From the NCBI RefSeq assembly GCF_900176255.2, contig NZ_FXEG02000001.1:1-64000 (forward strand): 64,000 nt of DNA, given 5' to 3'. A model generated the notes under the pieces. The model was given only the letters and a program-made list of their open reading frames with translations. It made no database searches and was not told where the DNA came from. The translations under genes and the position numbers were made by a program. Below are positions 27,701 through 37,502 of this stretch, piece by piece; within the stretch, counting starts at the first letter, position 1; every line of letters starts with the position of its first letter. This DNA comes from Mycobacterium ahvazicum (GTDB taxonomy: Bacteria > Actinomycetota > Actinomycetes > Mycobacteriales > Mycobacteriaceae).

Positions 27701-30700
27701 CCGGGTGGCCGTGTTGCTTCAGCGGACACCCGACGCGGTGGTGGCGATCCTGGCCGTGCTCAAGGCCGGGGCGGCATATGTGCCCATCGATCCGGCGGTG
27801 CCCGCGTCGCGGATCGAGTTCGTGCTGGCTGACTCGGCGCCGGCCGCGGCGATCACCACCACCGACGTGCGGACTCGGTTGGACGGAACGGACCTACCAA
27901 TCATTGTCATCGACGACCCCGCGGTGCATGCCCAGCCCGATACCGCGCCACCTGCACCGGCGGCCGAGGACATCGCCTATGTCATCTACACCTCGGGTAC
28001 CACCGGAGCGCCCAAAGGTGTTGCCGTGCAGCACTGCAACGTGACGCGGCTACTGGGATCACTGGACGCCGAGTTGGCGCTGGGCCAGGTGTGGACGCAG
28101 TGCCATTCATTGGCGTTCGACTATTCGGTGTGGGAGATCTTCGGTTGCCTGTTGTCTGGCGGGCGGTTGGTGATGGCGGCCGACTCGGTGGTCCGCTCGC
28201 CAGAAGAGTTGCACGCCTTGCTGGTTCGTGAACAGGTCAGCGTGTTGAGCCAGACACCATCGGCGTTTTACGCGCTACAGACGGCCGAAGTGCTCTCCCC
28301 GGAGTCGGGAGAGCAACTGAAGTTGCAGACGGTCGTGTTCGGTGGCGAGGCGCTTGACCCGAACCGTCTGAAGACCTGGGTGAACCAGCATCGTGGACTG
28401 CCGCGCCTGATCAATATGTATGGCATCACCGAAACGACGGTGCATGCCTCGTTGCGCGAGATCTCCGACGATGACGTCGACAGCAACGCCAGCCCCATCG
28501 GAGTGCCGTTGGCGCACCTTGCGTTCTTTGTGCTCGACGCATGGTTGCGTCCGGTGCCCGCCGGGGTGGTCGGCGAGCTGTATGTGGCCGGTGCTGGGCT
28601 GGCCGCCGGGTATGTGCGCAGGCCTGGGCTGAGCGCGGGGCGGTTTGTGGCATGTCCGTTCGGACAACCCGGAGCGCGCATGTATCGCACCGGGGACCTG
28701 GTGTGCTGGGGTGCCGACGGTCAGCTGCGCTATGTCGGGCGTGCCGACGAGCAGGTCAAGATCCGCGGGTATCGCATCGAGCTCGGTGAGATCCAGGCGG
28801 CATTGCAAGAGCTGGACGGCGTCGATCAGGTGGCGGTGATCGCACGCGAGGACCGTCCCGGCGACAAGCGGCTGGTGGGCTACATCACCGGAACCGCCGA
28901 CCCGGCCGAGCTCCGCACCCAATTGGGTGATCGGTTGCCGACCTACCTGGTGCCGGCCGCGATCGTGGTGCTCAAGGCGCTGCCATTGACGGTCAACGGC
29001 AAACTCGACATCCGCGCCCTGCCGGCACCCGAATACTCCGATGTCGACCATTACCGGGCTCCATCCGGCGCGGTCGAGGAAGTCTTGGCCGCGATCTACG
29101 CCCAGGTGTTGGGGGTGGACCGGATCGGTGTCGATGACTCGTTCTTCGACCTGGGCGGCGACAGCATCCTGTCGATGCAAGTCGTGGCCCGTGCCCGCAT
29201 GGCGGGCCTAATGTGCCGTCCGCGTGACGTTTTCGTCGAACAGACGGTGGCCCGGCTCGCGCAGGTCGCCACGGTGATCGCCGACGACGAGGGCGACGTG
29301 GTCGACGACGGCACCGGTCCGGTGATCGCCACCCCGATCATGCGCTGGTTGCAAAACCTCGAGGGCCCGGTCGAGCAGTTCAACCAGACGATCGTGGTGC
29401 AAGCGCCGGCGGATGCCACGCAGGCCGACGCGGTGGTGATCCTGCAGGCGTTGCTGGACCGGCATGCCGCGCTGCGGTTGCGCCTCGACGACAGCACCGG
29501 CGGTTGGTCGTTGTGGGTGCCCGAAGCCGGGGCGGTGGATGCCGCCGGCTGCATGGACACCGTCGACGAGCTGTCGGCCGGCGCGCTGGTGGCGGCCCGG
29601 TCGCGCCTGGACCCGCACACCGGGGCGGTGGTGCGTACGGTGTGGGCCGAGTCGACCAAGCAGTTGGCGTTGATCGTCCACCACCTCGCCGTCGATGGTG
29701 TGTCGTGGCGAATCCTATTGGAAGACTTGAACATTGCGTGGCCCCAGCATCACAGTGGCCAGCCGGTGACGCTGCCGGCACCCGGGACGTCGTTTGCCCG
29801 ATGGTCGTACCTTTTGGCCGAGCATGCGCAGAGCGCGGACGTCATGGCTGCGGCCGAGGCGTGGGACCAGGTGGCAGGGATCCCGGCCGCGCTGCCGCCG
29901 GTACAGCCAGCGGACACCTACGTCAGCGCCGGCCGGTTGTCGGTGTCGCTGGATGTCGAGACGACCCGCCTATTGATGGGTGAGGTCCCGGTGGCGTTTC
30001 ATGCCGGAGTCCAAGACACTCTGTTGATTGCGTTTGGCCTGGCGTGGCGGCAGTTCTTGGGGACTGGGGCCCCGATCGGCATCGATGTGGAAGGCCACGG
30101 GCGACAAGAGGAGCTGGCCCCGCATGTCGACCTGTCGCGCACGGTGGGCTGGTTCACCACGAAATTCCCCGTGGCCCTCACGGTCGGCGACCTGTCCTGG
30201 GGCCAGGTGGTCGCCGGGGACGACCCCCTGGGCGCCGTCATCAAGGACGCCAAAGAGCAGCTTCGGGCGCTGCCCGACGGCCTGACCTACGGACTGCTGC
30301 GCTACCTGACCGCTGATGTCGATCCGGATTGGTCTGACCACGCGATTGGGTTCAACTACCTGGGTCGTCTGGGTGGTGCCGCCGAGCTCTCCGGTGGGTT
30401 GTGGCGGCTCAGCGAGAGCAGTTTCGCCCTGGCCGGCGCCGTGGGTGCAGTGGAGATGCCGCTTGCGCACACCGTGGAGCTCAACGCCGTCACCATGGAG
30501 ACCGAAGCCGGCCCGTACCTGCAGGCGAACTGGACCTGGGCGCGCTCCGCGCTGGATGACCAGCAGGTCAGCCGGCTCAGCGAGCTTTGGTTCGACGCGC
30601 TGACCGGAATTTGCGCGCACGTACGCGGCGGAGGGGGCGGCGCGACGCCGTCCGACTTCCCGCTGGCTCGGCTGGCCCAGCGCGACATCGACGAGCTGGC

Positions 30701-31961
30701 GAGGCAGTACCGGATCGGCGACGTGCTGCCGTTGACCCCGTTGCAGCAGGGCCTGCTGTTTCTCACCGGCAGCACACAGAGCAGTGACGACCTGTACGCG
30801 GTGCAGCTCGATATCACCGTGAGCGGTGCCCTCGACCCGCAGCGCTTGCGCGACGCGGTGCGGGCGGTGGTCACGCGCCACCCGAACGTGGTGGCGCGCT
30901 TCGTCGAGGACTTCGGCGAACCGGTGCAGGTGCTCCCCGCCGATCCCGTGCTGGCCTGGCAGTACGTCGAGCTGAACTCCGTCGATGCGGACATCGAGGA
31001 ACAGGTCCAACAGGTCTGTGCTGCCGAACGCGTCGCGGTGTGCGACCTCGCCGGCCAACCGCCGTTTCGCGCTGCCGTCATCCGCACCGCAGCCGATCGG
31101 TATCGGTTCGTGCTCACCAACCACCACATCGTTCTCGACGGGTGGTCGAAGCCGATCCTGCTGCGGGAAATCTTTGCCTCCTATCACGGCGTGCGGTTGC
31201 CGGCGGCGCCGTCCTATCGCGGCTTCGTCAGGTGGCTGTCCGAACGGGATCGAGCCGCCGCTGCGGCAGCCTGGCGCGAGGTCTTCGACGGGTTCGACAC
31301 TCCCAGCCTGGTGGGACCGCCGGGTCGGCCCGCGCTCGGTCCGCGCGGTACGGCGTCATTCCAGGTGTCCGCGGAGACCACCAAGGCGTTGGGTGAGCTG
31401 GCGCGCTCGTGCCACACGACCGTCAGCACTGTCCTGCAGGCCGCGTGGGCGCAGCTGCTGATGAAGCTGACCGGCCAAACCGATGTGGCATTCGGCACGG
31501 CGGTGTCGGGACGGCCGAGCGATCTGGCCGGCGCCGAGTCCATGGTGGGCCTGCTGATCAACACCGTCGGAGTGCGGGCGACCATCGGCGCGGAGACCAC
31601 CATCGCCGACCTGCTTGCACAGCTGCAAAGCGCTTACACGAAAACGCTTGAGCATCAACACTTACCGCTGAACGAGATCCACCATGTAGCGGGGCACCAG
31701 CAATTATTCGACACCATGTTCGTGTACGAGAACTACCCAATCGACACTGCCGGGTTGATGGCCGTCGATGGGTTGCAGATAAGTGGCTTTACCAACCGCG
31801 AATTCAACCACTACCCACTGTCAGTGCAAGCAGTGCCAGGCCACGAAATCGGTCTACGCGTCGAATTCGATACGCACGTGTTCACCGCGACCGCGATCGA
31901 AAAGCTGGTCGAGCGATTCCGGCGCGTACTGGTAGCCATGACGGGAGACGTGGAGGAGTAA
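21702..31961 (+). CDS. Bimodular nonribosomal peptide synthetase, C-A-T-E-C-A-T-E-C
   Basis: About 3,419 residues, intact. Approximate layout: starter condensation domain 1-440 (HHIVLDG); A1 455-960 ([10 protein letters not shown]); carrier T1 near 975 ([11 protein letters not shown]); epimerase E1 1030-1480 (HHLAVDG); C2 1500-1940 (HHIVADG); A2 1950-2460 ([10 protein letters not shown]); T2 near 2480; E2 2530-2980; C3 3005-3419 (HHIVLDG). By eye the specificity residues are roughly D-L-W-A-V-G-A-V-C for A1 (hydrophobic or aromatic) and D-Y-W-S-V-G-M-V-H for A2 (close to threonine codes). The predicted product is an N-acyl-D-aromatic-D-Thr type dipeptide, like the first half of a glycopeptidolipid. 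The protein ends cleanly after C3 with no A, T, TE or reductase domain. ATG 21702 or TTG 21690 could be the start. Confidence 0.92.
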   Translation: MGRDGLALPLTRGQLDIWLSQESGDAGTDWQLGLLVKIDGVIDRDLLERAIRQTVAEAEPSRVSFFEIDGRVAQKPIEDPHVELEFHDLLGAPDPVAEVRRRASAIQRTPMALNGQLLKFVLFQTQSDEFYLFGCCHHIVLDGLGMALMSRRVATVYSAMATGKPIPPAYFGSAQDLVDLESGYEASSDYLEDKAYWDRNIPPEGGQDYQIGQIDADRDPCSPSASVQFDATAVGRMQELAKKLRIRRYSVITAASALVVHAWSGSASEVALDFPVSRRVRPESKTLPGMLAGVVPLVLQTSPQTTVADFCQHVDVQIRELLKHQRFPVHQLDGEGGLHSLRQPANRVGINFIPSRLTLELDGAPATATYTANGPAEHFGLFFIGASDFLSLSTAGLGQPYSSFDVAYLAARLEQVLIEMAADPQRPISALDILDRDDKDRLDEWAHRAALTQPVTATGSIPLVFAEHVARSPEAVAVTYDGRSMTYRELDEAANRMAHLLAGQGIGPGQCVALLFPRCADAIVAMLAVLKSGAAYLPVDPGHASARVEFMLSDAAPSALITTAELRSRLHDSDLLVIDAHDPATGAQPGTPLPTPAPENVAYVIYTSGTSGTPKGVAITHHNVTWLIEALDERLPPGGVWAQCYSSAFDLSVWDIWGALLRGRRLLVVPESVAGSPDDLHALLVAERVSVLAQIPSSVALLSPEGLESTALVVGGEACPTDVVDRWAAPGRVMINAYGPTEATVCASMSTPLTPGQGLVPIGSPIPGAAMFVLDKWLQPVPAGVVGDLYLAGRGVGLGYVRRAGLTASRFVACPFGPPGTRMYRTGDLVSWGADGQLRHLGRADEQVKIRGYRIELGEIQVALAALDGVDQAAVIAREDRPGNKRLVGYITGTADPTEIRTTLADRLPAYMVPAAVVVLPAIPLTLNGKLDKRALPAPEFTVGEYRAPADAIEGILADIYAQVLGVERVGVDDSFFDLGGDSIMSMQVVARARAAGVMCRPRDIFVEQTVRRLARVATLADGEARVIDEGVGPVMATPIIRALQSINGPIDEFNQTVVVSAPPGVTDADVVVMLQALLDRHATLRLRIDDDGAGNWSLEAPEAGAVDARACLHTVDVLSEEAVVRARSWLNPSAGLMLSAVWATATGQLALLIHHLAVDGVSWRILLEDFNIAWAQHHAGQPVTLPSGGTSFARWSALLAGHAHRAEVAAQAQAWRQATAIPAALPAVRPADTYQTAGQLSDSLDVETTRLLLGEVPAALRTGIGDILLIAFGLAFAEFLGSGADAPIGIDVEGHGRHEELSPEVDLSRTVGWFTAEYPVALTVGGLPWGQVTAGTAALGALVKDAKEQLRALPDPLTYGLLRYLNSEVDLGGCAPAIGFNYLGRLGAGAGADLPGDLWRIDGDSLSVAAVAAAVPLPLAHTVELNAGTVDTEAGPHVQANWTWAPSVLDDEQVRRLSRLWFEALAGICAYVKAGGGGLTPSDVTPARLTQQQLDELCSRGDVQDVLPLTPVQQGLLFHTSFAADLDDLYTVQLGVTVTGNLDAGRLREAVQMVVHRHPNLLARFREDFGEPVQIIPANPVMGWQEIELDPIDGHADEQIERLCAAERAAVCDLGDKPTFRTALIRTAADHYRLVLTIHHIVADGWSLPVLMREVFGSYYGARLPAAPSYRSFVTWLYEQDRAVAQRVWRDAMADFEIPTLVGAPGRAGLREVASFEVSAETTAALTELARTCHTTVNTVLQGAWAQLLMWLTGQHDVAFGTAVSGRPSELNSSESIVGLMINTVPVRATSTARTTVADLLDQLQRLHNDTLEYEHLALPDIHRATGHDQLFDTLIVYENYPIDAAALMGAHDLSVTEFDSREFNHYPLSVVATPGPLLSLRVEFDTDVFDRAAIDTLIDRLQKVLTAMTADPARPLSSIDLLDRVEHDRLGEWGNRAMLAEPELSAVSIPELFAAQTIRAPEAVAISYGERSWTYREVDESSNRLAYLLIQHGAGPGTRVAVLLQRTPDAVVAILAVLKAGAAYVPIDPAVPASRIEFVLADSAPAAAITTTDVRTRLDGTDLPIIVIDDPAVHAQPDTAPPAPAAEDIAYVIYTSGTTGAPKGVAVQHCNVTRLLGSLDAELALGQVWTQCHSLAFDYSVWEIFGCLLSGGRLVMAADSVVRSPEELHALLVREQVSVLSQTPSAFYALQTAEVLSPESGEQLKLQTVVFGGEALDPNRLKTWVNQHRGLPRLINMYGITETTVHASLREISDDDVDSNASPIGVPLAHLAFFVLDAWLRPVPAGVVGELYVAGAGLAAGYVRRPGLSAGRFVACPFGQPGARMYRTGDLVCWGADGQLRYVGRADEQVKIRGYRIELGEIQAALQELDGVDQVAVIAREDRPGDKRLVGYITGTADPAELRTQLGDRLPTYLVPAAIVVLKALPLTVNGKLDIRALPAPEYSDVDHYRAPSGAVEEVLAAIYAQVLGVDRIGVDDSFFDLGGDSILSMQVVARARMAGLMCRPRDVFVEQTVARLAQVATVIADDEGDVVDDGTGPVIATPIMRWLQNLEGPVEQFNQTIVVQAPADATQADAVVILQALLDRHAALRLRLDDSTGGWSLWVPEAGAVDAAGCMDTVDELSAGALVAARSRLDPHTGAVVRTVWAESTKQLALIVHHLAVDGVSWRILLEDLNIAWPQHHSGQPVTLPAPGTSFARWSYLLAEHAQSADVMAAAEAWDQVAGIPAALPPVQPADTYVSAGRLSVSLDVETTRLLMGEVPVAFHAGVQDTLLIAFGLAWRQFLGTGAPIGIDVEGHGRQEELAPHVDLSRTVGWFTTKFPVALTVGDLSWGQVVAGDDPLGAVIKDAKEQLRALPDGLTYGLLRYLTADVDPDWSDHAIGFNYLGRLGGAAELSGGLWRLSESSFALAGAVGAVEMPLAHTVELNAVTMETEAGPYLQANWTWARSALDDQQVSRLSELWFDALTGICAHVRGGGGGATPSDFPLARLAQRDIDELARQYRIGDVLPLTPLQQGLLFLTGSTQSSDDLYAVQLDITVSGALDPQRLRDAVRAVVTRHPNVVARFVEDFGEPVQVLPADPVLAWQYVELNSVDADIEEQVQQVCAAERVAVCDLAGQPPFRAAVIRTAADRYRFVLTNHHIVLDGWSKPILLREIFASYHGVRLPAAPSYRGFVRWLSERDRAAAAAAWREVFDGFDTPSLVGPPGRPALGPRGTASFQVSAETTKALGELARSCHTTVSTVLQAAWAQLLMKLTGQTDVAFGTAVSGRPSDLAGAESMVGLLINTVGVRATIGAETTIADLLAQLQSAYTKTLEHQHLPLNEIHHVAGHQQLFDTMFVYENYPIDTAGLMAVDGLQISGFTNREFNHYPLSVQAVPGHEIGLRVEFDTHVFTATAIEKLVERFRRVLVAMTGDVEE

Positions 31962-31967
31962 TCCTGA

Positions 31968-31994
31968 CCGCCGGGCGCTGCACCGGTGCGGCGG
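31968..31994 (+). other. Inverted repeat between NRPS and thioesterase
   Basis: CCGCC at 31968-31972 pairs with GGCGG at 31990-31994, and the loop contains the palindrome GCACCGGTGC. There is no U-tract, so it is more likely a processing or attenuating hairpin than a factor-independent terminator. It lies in the 49-base gap between two plus-strand genes. Confidence 0.3.
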
Positions 31995-32010
31995 ATGACA
32001 AGATCCCCGA

Positions 32011-32865
32011 GTGAGTTACGACTGGCCCACCCTTGCCGATGTCATCGACACGCTCAACGTTGCCCGCGCTGACGACCACCACTTCGTCGCCACCCAGCTG
32101 GACAACCCGGACCATCACATCGTGGGGGGCCACATCGCCGCCCAGGCGCTGATGGCGGCGAGCCTCACTACGCCGGGCCGCGCGGCACACAGCGTGCATG
32201 TCTACTACGTGCGAGCCGGTGATGCCCGCAACCCGGTCGACCTGCACGTCGACGTGGCACGGGACGGCGGCACGCTGTCCACTCGCAAGATCACGGCCCG
32301 CCAGGACGGCCAGATCCTGCTCGAAGCGCTCGCGTCCTTCAATGTGCCGTTCGAGTCACTCGACTACCAGCAGCCGATGCCCGACGTCGCCGACCCCGAA
32401 TCGCTGGCGCCGATGCAGCAGCAGTTGGCGGCCCATGCGGACGAACTGGACGGACTTTGGGTCGCACCTCGACCCTTCGAGCTGCGCTACGTCGACCCCC
32501 CGCCGCGCCTTGCCATCGACTCGGCCGAGCCGTCGCCACGCCTGCGAATGTGGTGGCGCGCCAACGGATCTGTGCCCGACGACGAGGTGCTGCACAGCTG
32601 CCTGCTGACCTACCTTTCCGGAACCACGATGGTCGAGCCGGCACTCGTCATGCGGCGGGCCACGCCGGTCAGCACCTTCAACGCTCTCATCGACCACGCA
32701 CTGTGGTTTCACCGGCCGGTCGACCTTACTGACTGGGTCCTCTCGGATCAGGTATCGACCAGCGGTGTCGCGGGCCGGGGGCTGACGACGTCGACAATGT
32801 ACAACCGCCGGGGCCAATTGGTCTGCGTCGCAACCCAAGAGCTGTACTTCGGCCGAGCCGCCTGA
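32011..32865 (+). CDS. TesB-like acyl-CoA thioesterase II
   Basis: A 284-residue double-hotdog thioesterase with 'HIVGGHIAAQALMAA' near residues 29-44 and 'SVHVYYVRAGDARNPV' near 61-76. The C-terminal half has the second hotdog with the usual Asp/Thr/Gln region ('LLTYLSGTTMVEPAL'). It hydrolyses acyl-CoA to free fatty acid and CoA. It lies 49 bases behind the NRPS on the same strand and may release or edit acyl chains for it, though the type II thioesterases that normally serve NRPSs are alpha/beta hydrolases, which this is not. GTG start. Confidence 0.8.
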   Translation: MSYDWPTLADVIDTLNVARADDHHFVATQLDNPDHHIVGGHIAAQALMAASLTTPGRAAHSVHVYYVRAGDARNPVDLHVDVARDGGTLSTRKITARQDGQILLEALASFNVPFESLDYQQPMPDVADPESLAPMQQQLAAHADELDGLWVAPRPFELRYVDPPPRLAIDSAEPSPRLRMWWRANGSVPDDEVLHSCLLTYLSGTTMVEPALVMRRATPVSTFNALIDHALWFHRPVDLTDWVLSDQVSTSGVAGRGLTTSTMYNRRGQLVCVATQELYFGRAA

Positions 32866-32873
32866 CCGGTCGC

Positions 32874-34145
32874 TTACGGCGTGCCCAGCAGATCGATGCG
32901 GTGTCGGGGTACGTCGCCCGCGAGTGGCACGACCCTGGCCGCCATGTCCGGGTACTTCTCGAAGAACGCCACCAGACCCTGCTTGGCAGGTGACCAGTCA
33001 GGCAGGGGATTGCGGGTTCGCCGCGCCCGTTGCTGCTTGATCTCCCAGTCCGCCTGTCGGAGCTCGTCGATGTCGGCGATCTCGTAGGTCAGGTAGATCT
33101 CGTAGTCCTCGCCCGGCCGCGCCGTGCGCAGCATGTCCAGCGTTTCGCGCTCGGGGTTTCCGTGTTGCCCGTTTCCGGAGAACACGTAGCGGTCGGCGGT
33201 GATGCTCTTGAAATAGTCTTGCGTGTAGTTGTTTTCGCTACCGTGATGTTGCCCCTTCAAGACATCGACGTGCAAGCTGTCACCCAGTCCGACGAGTTTC
33301 ATTCCCTCGAGGATCTTGTCGCCGCGGGCATCGCCGGTGAACAGGATCGTCTTCCCGCCGAATTCGGCGAGCACCACGATGCTGGACAGATTGGGCACCG
33401 ACTTGTCGACGTAGGCCGCCAGTGCGGCCGCCGGCGGCTTCGGGTGTTTTTGCTGCTCCTCCAACCACTTTCGGTGTGCTTCTTGTAGCGCCTCGACTTC
33501 GGGCAGCATCGGTCCGATGACGTTCAGCGTCAGGCCGTCGCCCATGTCGATCGCCTTGCCGCCAACTTTGGCGACGATCAACCCGCCTGCTCCATCGTTT
33601 ACCTCTATCTGCAGCACCTCGGCATTGCCGGCCAGGTCGATGCCCTGCTCGATTCCTGCGAGCACCATCAGCGCGTCGTTGAACGTGTCGGCGTCGACCT
33701 TCGCGTCGTCGGGCACCAGGTCGACCGGGATATCCCCGGTTAGCGATGCCGTTCCATACCCGTTCGAGGTGGCCTTCTTCAGCTCGGCGGCGTCATTGCC
33801 GATGATCTTGTCAAAGGTGTTGTGTATCAGCCGCCGTGGTTTGACGAACCTGTTGACCGGCAGCGCCCTGAGCTCCTCCGTCAGTCGCACCAGCCCGTTG
33901 GCGTGGTCGTCGTCCACATGGCTGAGCATCACCCAGTCCAGTGTCATCGGCTCGCCCGCGGGCACACCTTTTTCGTCGCGCAGCTGCTTCAGACGCGGCT
34001 CGAGGTAGTTGGTGTAGACACCGCTAGGGCCTCCGTCGATCAGCGCCAGCTTCTGCTTCTTGTTCGCCTTTGGCCCGTACCGAAGCATTAGGCAGTCGCC
34101 TTTCTTGGCGGGGAGGATTTCGAGACTGAAAACGTTGTTGGCCAT
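32874..34145 (-). CDS. MBL-fold hydrolase (ComEC C-terminal type), third gene of a patatin-protease-MBL operon
   Basis: A 423-residue metallo-beta-lactamase-fold protein. The metal motif is 'SHVDDDHANG' (HxDxDH, near residues 95-104); further ligands fit 'LFTGDARGD' and 'KGQHHGSENN'. The fold resembles the soluble hydrolase domain of ComEC rather than classic lactamases, and there is no signal peptide or membrane segment. Substrates of such stand-alone proteins are mostly unknown (phosphodiesters and nucleotides are candidates). It begins 11 bases after the subtilase stop. Family is clear from motifs; function in the operon is unknown. Confidence 0.82.
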   Translation of the reverse strand: MANNVFSLEILPAKKGDCLMLRYGPKANKKQKLALIDGGPSGVYTNYLEPRLKQLRDEKGVPAGEPMTLDWVMLSHVDDDHANGLVRLTEELRALPVNRFVKPRRLIHNTFDKIIGNDAAELKKATSNGYGTASLTGDIPVDLVPDDAKVDADTFNDALMVLAGIEQGIDLAGNAEVLQIEVNDGAGGLIVAKVGGKAIDMGDGLTLNVIGPMLPEVEALQEAHRKWLEEQQKHPKPPAAALAAYVDKSVPNLSSIVVLAEFGGKTILFTGDARGDKILEGMKLVGLGDSLHVDVLKGQHHGSENNYTQDYFKSITADRYVFSGNGQHGNPERETLDMLRTARPGEDYEIYLTYEIADIDELRQADWEIKQQRARRTRNPLPDWSPAKQGLVAFFEKYPDMAARVVPLAGDVPRHRIDLLGTP

Positions 34146-34156
34146 GTGAATTCACC

Positions 34157-36088
34157 TCATTGACTCTGTAATGCACGAAGGACGTCGAGTAAGCCGTGAC
34201 CCTGAAAGGTGCGCTCCCGTCCGAGATCGGTCGCGGTGTCGCAGAGAATCTTCTTGATCTTGTCTGGACGTCCGACGAGTTCTGGATAGCGCGCCATCAG
34301 TAGCGCCGCGGCGCCGCTGACGTGCGGTGCGGCCATGCTGGTGCCGTCCAGATAGCCCCAATCATTGTCCAGCACTGGGGAATAGATGCGCTCACCGGGA
34401 GCGACGAGGTCGGGTTTCGGTCGTCCGTCACCGGTGGGCCCGCGGCTGGAGAAGTAGCTCACGCCGTAGGTGAACGGTTTGTAGTGGTGGGTGGATCCGA
34501 CCGTGATGACACGCTCTGCATTGCCGGGGTCGGTGATGCTGAAAGCGAGGTAGTTGTTGAACGGCTGGTCGTTGACCACGATGTTCTGGTAACCGAAGTT
34601 ACCGGCCGCCGCGACGACGACCACACCGCTGTCGATGAGTCGTTCGGCTTCCAGGCAGACCGGGGTCGCCCCGCATGCGTAATTGCGCACGTCGTGCTCG
34701 ATCGACAGGCTCATGTTCACACCCTGGATCTGCAGGTCGCCCGCCAATTCATTGGTGTGCCGGACAAACTGCAACGCTGCGATCACCGCCAACTCGGTGT
34801 CCTGTTTGTCGGATCCGATGATGCGCAAGTCGTAGAGACCGATCCCCGGGCACATGCCGGTGACGAGATTTCCGCCGGTTTCGTCGACCGCGGCCGCGAT
34901 GATGCCGGCGACATGAGTGCCGTGTTCGCTGGTCGGCGGTGGTGGCGGTGTGTCGTCATCGCCGAGGTTCAGGAACTGCGCGATGAGGTCATACCGCATC
35001 GGCTGACCTTCGCAGGCGGCCTTGGCGATCTGTTTCAGCTTGCGGTCCGCATTCGACGGCAGCGGGCTGTCCTTCCGCGCAGTCTCGATCGCCTCAAGAT
35101 TGCATTTACGAACGACGTCGTCGACATTGCTGAGATTGACGACCTCGCGATAGTAGGTGAAATCGTATGTCTTGCGGACCGGATGCTCACCGAACGCGTT
35201 GTGATGCGTGTCGATCCCGGAATCGACTACCGCCCAGTTGATTGCGCTGCAGTCGAGTTCGAACAGCCGGCGGGCCGCGTCGGCCTTCACTGCCGGCACC
35301 GACTTCATGATCGCCGTGGATGCCGGGCGGTTGCGCGAAATCTGCCAGACCTTCGCCTCCTCGGCCGGGGACATCTCCGTGGAGATCAGGCCGACCACGA
35401 GCTCGCGCAAGTCATCGTTGCTGGTGTCGACCAACAGGCCCTGCTTTCTCTTCTGGACTTTCGTCAACGCGGCCTGCGCCATCGGCTCACGGTCCGTCTC
35501 CTCGGGCGGCCGCTGCACCATCGAGACCAGGGCGCATAACGCGACGAAGCGCTCAAACGCCGTGCGCCGACTGCGAATCCCCACCGCGGGATCCTTGAAC
35601 AATTCGTCGAGGTTCTGGGGACCCTTGTTCCATGCGTCGACCAACACCCGCACATCGGCGACCGTCTGGGCAATCTTGTCGGATCCGCCTGCGCCGTCGG
35701 ACTTATCGGAATTCATCCACGCGTTGATCTCGTTGCGGGTCTTCGGATCGAGCCACCACTTCGTCATCGGGATCAGGACCCGGATCACTTCGTCGAAGTA
35801 CAACCGGGCGGCTACATAGTTCTGCACCGGCGCGACCCTCGGGTCGTCGTCGTGGGCGACACCGCGACGGATCCCTTGCAGGCGTTTGAAGATTTCGGCG
35901 GCCAGGGCATTGGACGAGCTGCCCTTGTATGACGTGATCAACAGGTCGACGGGCTTGCTCAGGTCTTGCACGTACGCGGTCCACACGTCACCCAAGATCG
36001 GTGAGCCCTGCAGGTGTCGGCGGCTCGAGCCGGCGCCGACCAGGATGTAATCGACCAACTTTCGGGAGATCGAGTTTTCCCCGTTCAT
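34157..36088 (-). CDS. Cytoplasmic subtilisin-like (S8) protease with large N-terminal domain
   Basis: A 643-residue protein. The catalytic triad is intact: Asp in 'WAVVDSGID' (about 287), His in 'EHGTHVAGI' (about 389) and Ser in 'DGTSMAAPHVSG' (about 583). The oxyanion Asn is probably in 'VVAAAGNFGYQN'. No signal peptide precedes the 280-residue, largely helical N-terminal region, whose family I do not recognise, so the enzyme should stay in the cytosol. About 100 residues separate Asp and His, longer than in plain subtilases, with a run of prolines just before the His. Its ATG overlaps the patatin stop by four bases (36085-36088), so the two are translationally coupled. Confidence 0.88.
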   Translation of the reverse strand: MNGENSISRKLVDYILVGAGSSRRHLQGSPILGDVWTAYVQDLSKPVDLLITSYKGSSSNALAAEIFKRLQGIRRGVAHDDDPRVAPVQNYVAARLYFDEVIRVLIPMTKWWLDPKTRNEINAWMNSDKSDGAGGSDKIAQTVADVRVLVDAWNKGPQNLDELFKDPAVGIRSRRTAFERFVALCALVSMVQRPPEETDREPMAQAALTKVQKRKQGLLVDTSNDDLRELVVGLISTEMSPAEEAKVWQISRNRPASTAIMKSVPAVKADAARRLFELDCSAINWAVVDSGIDTHHNAFGEHPVRKTYDFTYYREVVNLSNVDDVVRKCNLEAIETARKDSPLPSNADRKLKQIAKAACEGQPMRYDLIAQFLNLGDDDTPPPPPTSEHGTHVAGIIAAAVDETGGNLVTGMCPGIGLYDLRIIGSDKQDTELAVIAALQFVRHTNELAGDLQIQGVNMSLSIEHDVRNYACGATPVCLEAERLIDSGVVVVAAAGNFGYQNIVVNDQPFNNYLAFSITDPGNAERVITVGSTHHYKPFTYGVSYFSSRGPTGDGRPKPDLVAPGERIYSPVLDNDWGYLDGTSMAAPHVSGAAALLMARYPELVGRPDKIKKILCDTATDLGRERTFQGHGLLDVLRALQSQ

Positions 36089-37248
36089 GTCAACGCCTCG
36101 TTCGGATAGGGCAGTTCGGTCTTCGCGGGATCGGTGAGTTCACTGGACAGGTGAGTTCGCAGCCCGGCATCGCAGATGACATAGCCCCAGTTGATAAGCC
36201 GTTCCTGATGGGTGTCGGAGAGCGGCGCCAGCCGAGTTGTCACCTCGGCGAGTTCGCGGGTGCGATCGGGATTGGCCGGCAGCACCGCCCCGCCGTATTT
36301 CGCGACCTGACTACGGATGCCGATGTACATGCCTTGTCGCAGACCGGATTTGAACGAGCCGATCACCTGGCGTTTGCGCATCGCAAGGGCTTGGTTGTGG
36401 ATGAGGTCGAGTACTCGAGCTGTCTGCCGCAGCGGATCCGTCGGAGGATCTTCGTCGGCGGCGACTTCGCCGCCGGCGTCGCTGACGATGATCGACGTGT
36501 ATCGCTTCCACGCGGTTTCCAGACCGAGGTTGTCGTATACGCCGCCGTCGGTCAGCTTGATCTCGTCCCGGAAGCCGGGCTCGGTCAGTGTGTTGCCTTG
36601 TTCGTCGATCCAGGTCTGGCCCTTGAGGTGCAGCGTGCACGGCGACAGCACAGGCGGAAAGGCCGACGACGCGGCGACCGCGACCGCCAGCGGTATGTCA
36701 GGATTCATGATCCGGCCGACGCGATAGTCGGCGAGATAGGGCTTGCTGAACCGCAACAGCACCCCGGACTCCAGGTTGGTCGAATTGAAGATGAACCGCG
36801 GGTTATCGGGTAGCTGTTGCAGGCTGGTGTCACCGAAGAGGTGCTTGCGATAGGCTGCCGCGACGCGGCCGGCGGCGGAATCACCGAACGGCAGCATTCC
36901 TTCGAGGACCGCCTTGACGTCGACCGCGGTTTCACTCATCTTGCGCACGGGCCTGACGAACTGTTCGTCGAAGTTACTGGCGACCTGCTGGGTGTCCCAG
37001 GCCAGCTGCTGCCAGTTCTTCGCCAGAACGCCGGCGGTGATCGAGCCGCCCGAGACGCTGGAGATGCGGTCGAGCTTCGGCAGCAGGCCGACCTCGTTGA
37101 GCCGCCAGAGCACGCCGACGTGGAAGACCATCGCGCGGTAGCCGCCGCCGGACAGGCAAAGCGCCAGGCCCTTCTCCGGTTGCCGATCTCGGTCGTCCGC
37201 CAATTGCCGGACCGGGGTGATCAATTCGTCCAATGTCGTGCTGCTCAT
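36085..37248 (-). CDS. Patatin-like phospholipase, first gene of the patatin-protease-MBL operon
   Basis: About 387 residues from the ATG 37248 (GGGAAG upstream; the longer frame is rejected). It has the patatin oxyanion motif 'LSGGGYRAM' (32-40), the nucleophile elbow 'SSVSGGS' (Ser66) and the catalytic Asp in 'LTDGGVYDNLG' (about 234). The elbow is S-V-S-G-G, so the usual first Gly of GxSxG is Ser. There is no signal peptide; several short hydrophobic stretches could touch membrane. In immune operons patatins attack the cell's own membrane when activated. Coupling to a protease suggests control by cleavage, which is inference. Confidence 0.85.
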   Translation of the reverse strand: MSSTTLDELITPVRQLADDRDRQPEKGLALCLSGGGYRAMVFHVGVLWRLNEVGLLPKLDRISSVSGGSITAGVLAKNWQQLAWDTQQVASNFDEQFVRPVRKMSETAVDVKAVLEGMLPFGDSAAGRVAAAYRKHLFGDTSLQQLPDNPRFIFNSTNLESGVLLRFSKPYLADYRVGRIMNPDIPLAVAVAASSAFPPVLSPCTLHLKGQTWIDEQGNTLTEPGFRDEIKLTDGGVYDNLGLETAWKRYTSIIVSDAGGEVAADEDPPTDPLRQTARVLDLIHNQALAMRKRQVIGSFKSGLRQGMYIGIRSQVAKYGGAVLPANPDRTRELAEVTTRLAPLSDTHQERLINWGYVICDAGLRTHLSSELTDPAKTELPYPNEALT

Positions 37249-37502
37249 TTCGACTTCCCGTTTCCTCGACTGATAACGAGCTGTCGCGGAACACAGAATC
37301 GCGCGACACAAGAAGATCCGCGGCGGCTTCACTTCCAGAAGTGAAGTGACGCAATTGGTGTGGTTCGTCGTGGCACTGATGACGCTAGGGCGGATGGCCG
37401 CGCTCGCGCACGAGTAGTCGGCTACTCGACTTGTATCACCGCGTACGTCGCGGGCTATCGAGAAGTAGTGAACCCGAACCAGCTTCTACCGATTGTCGGC
37501 AA

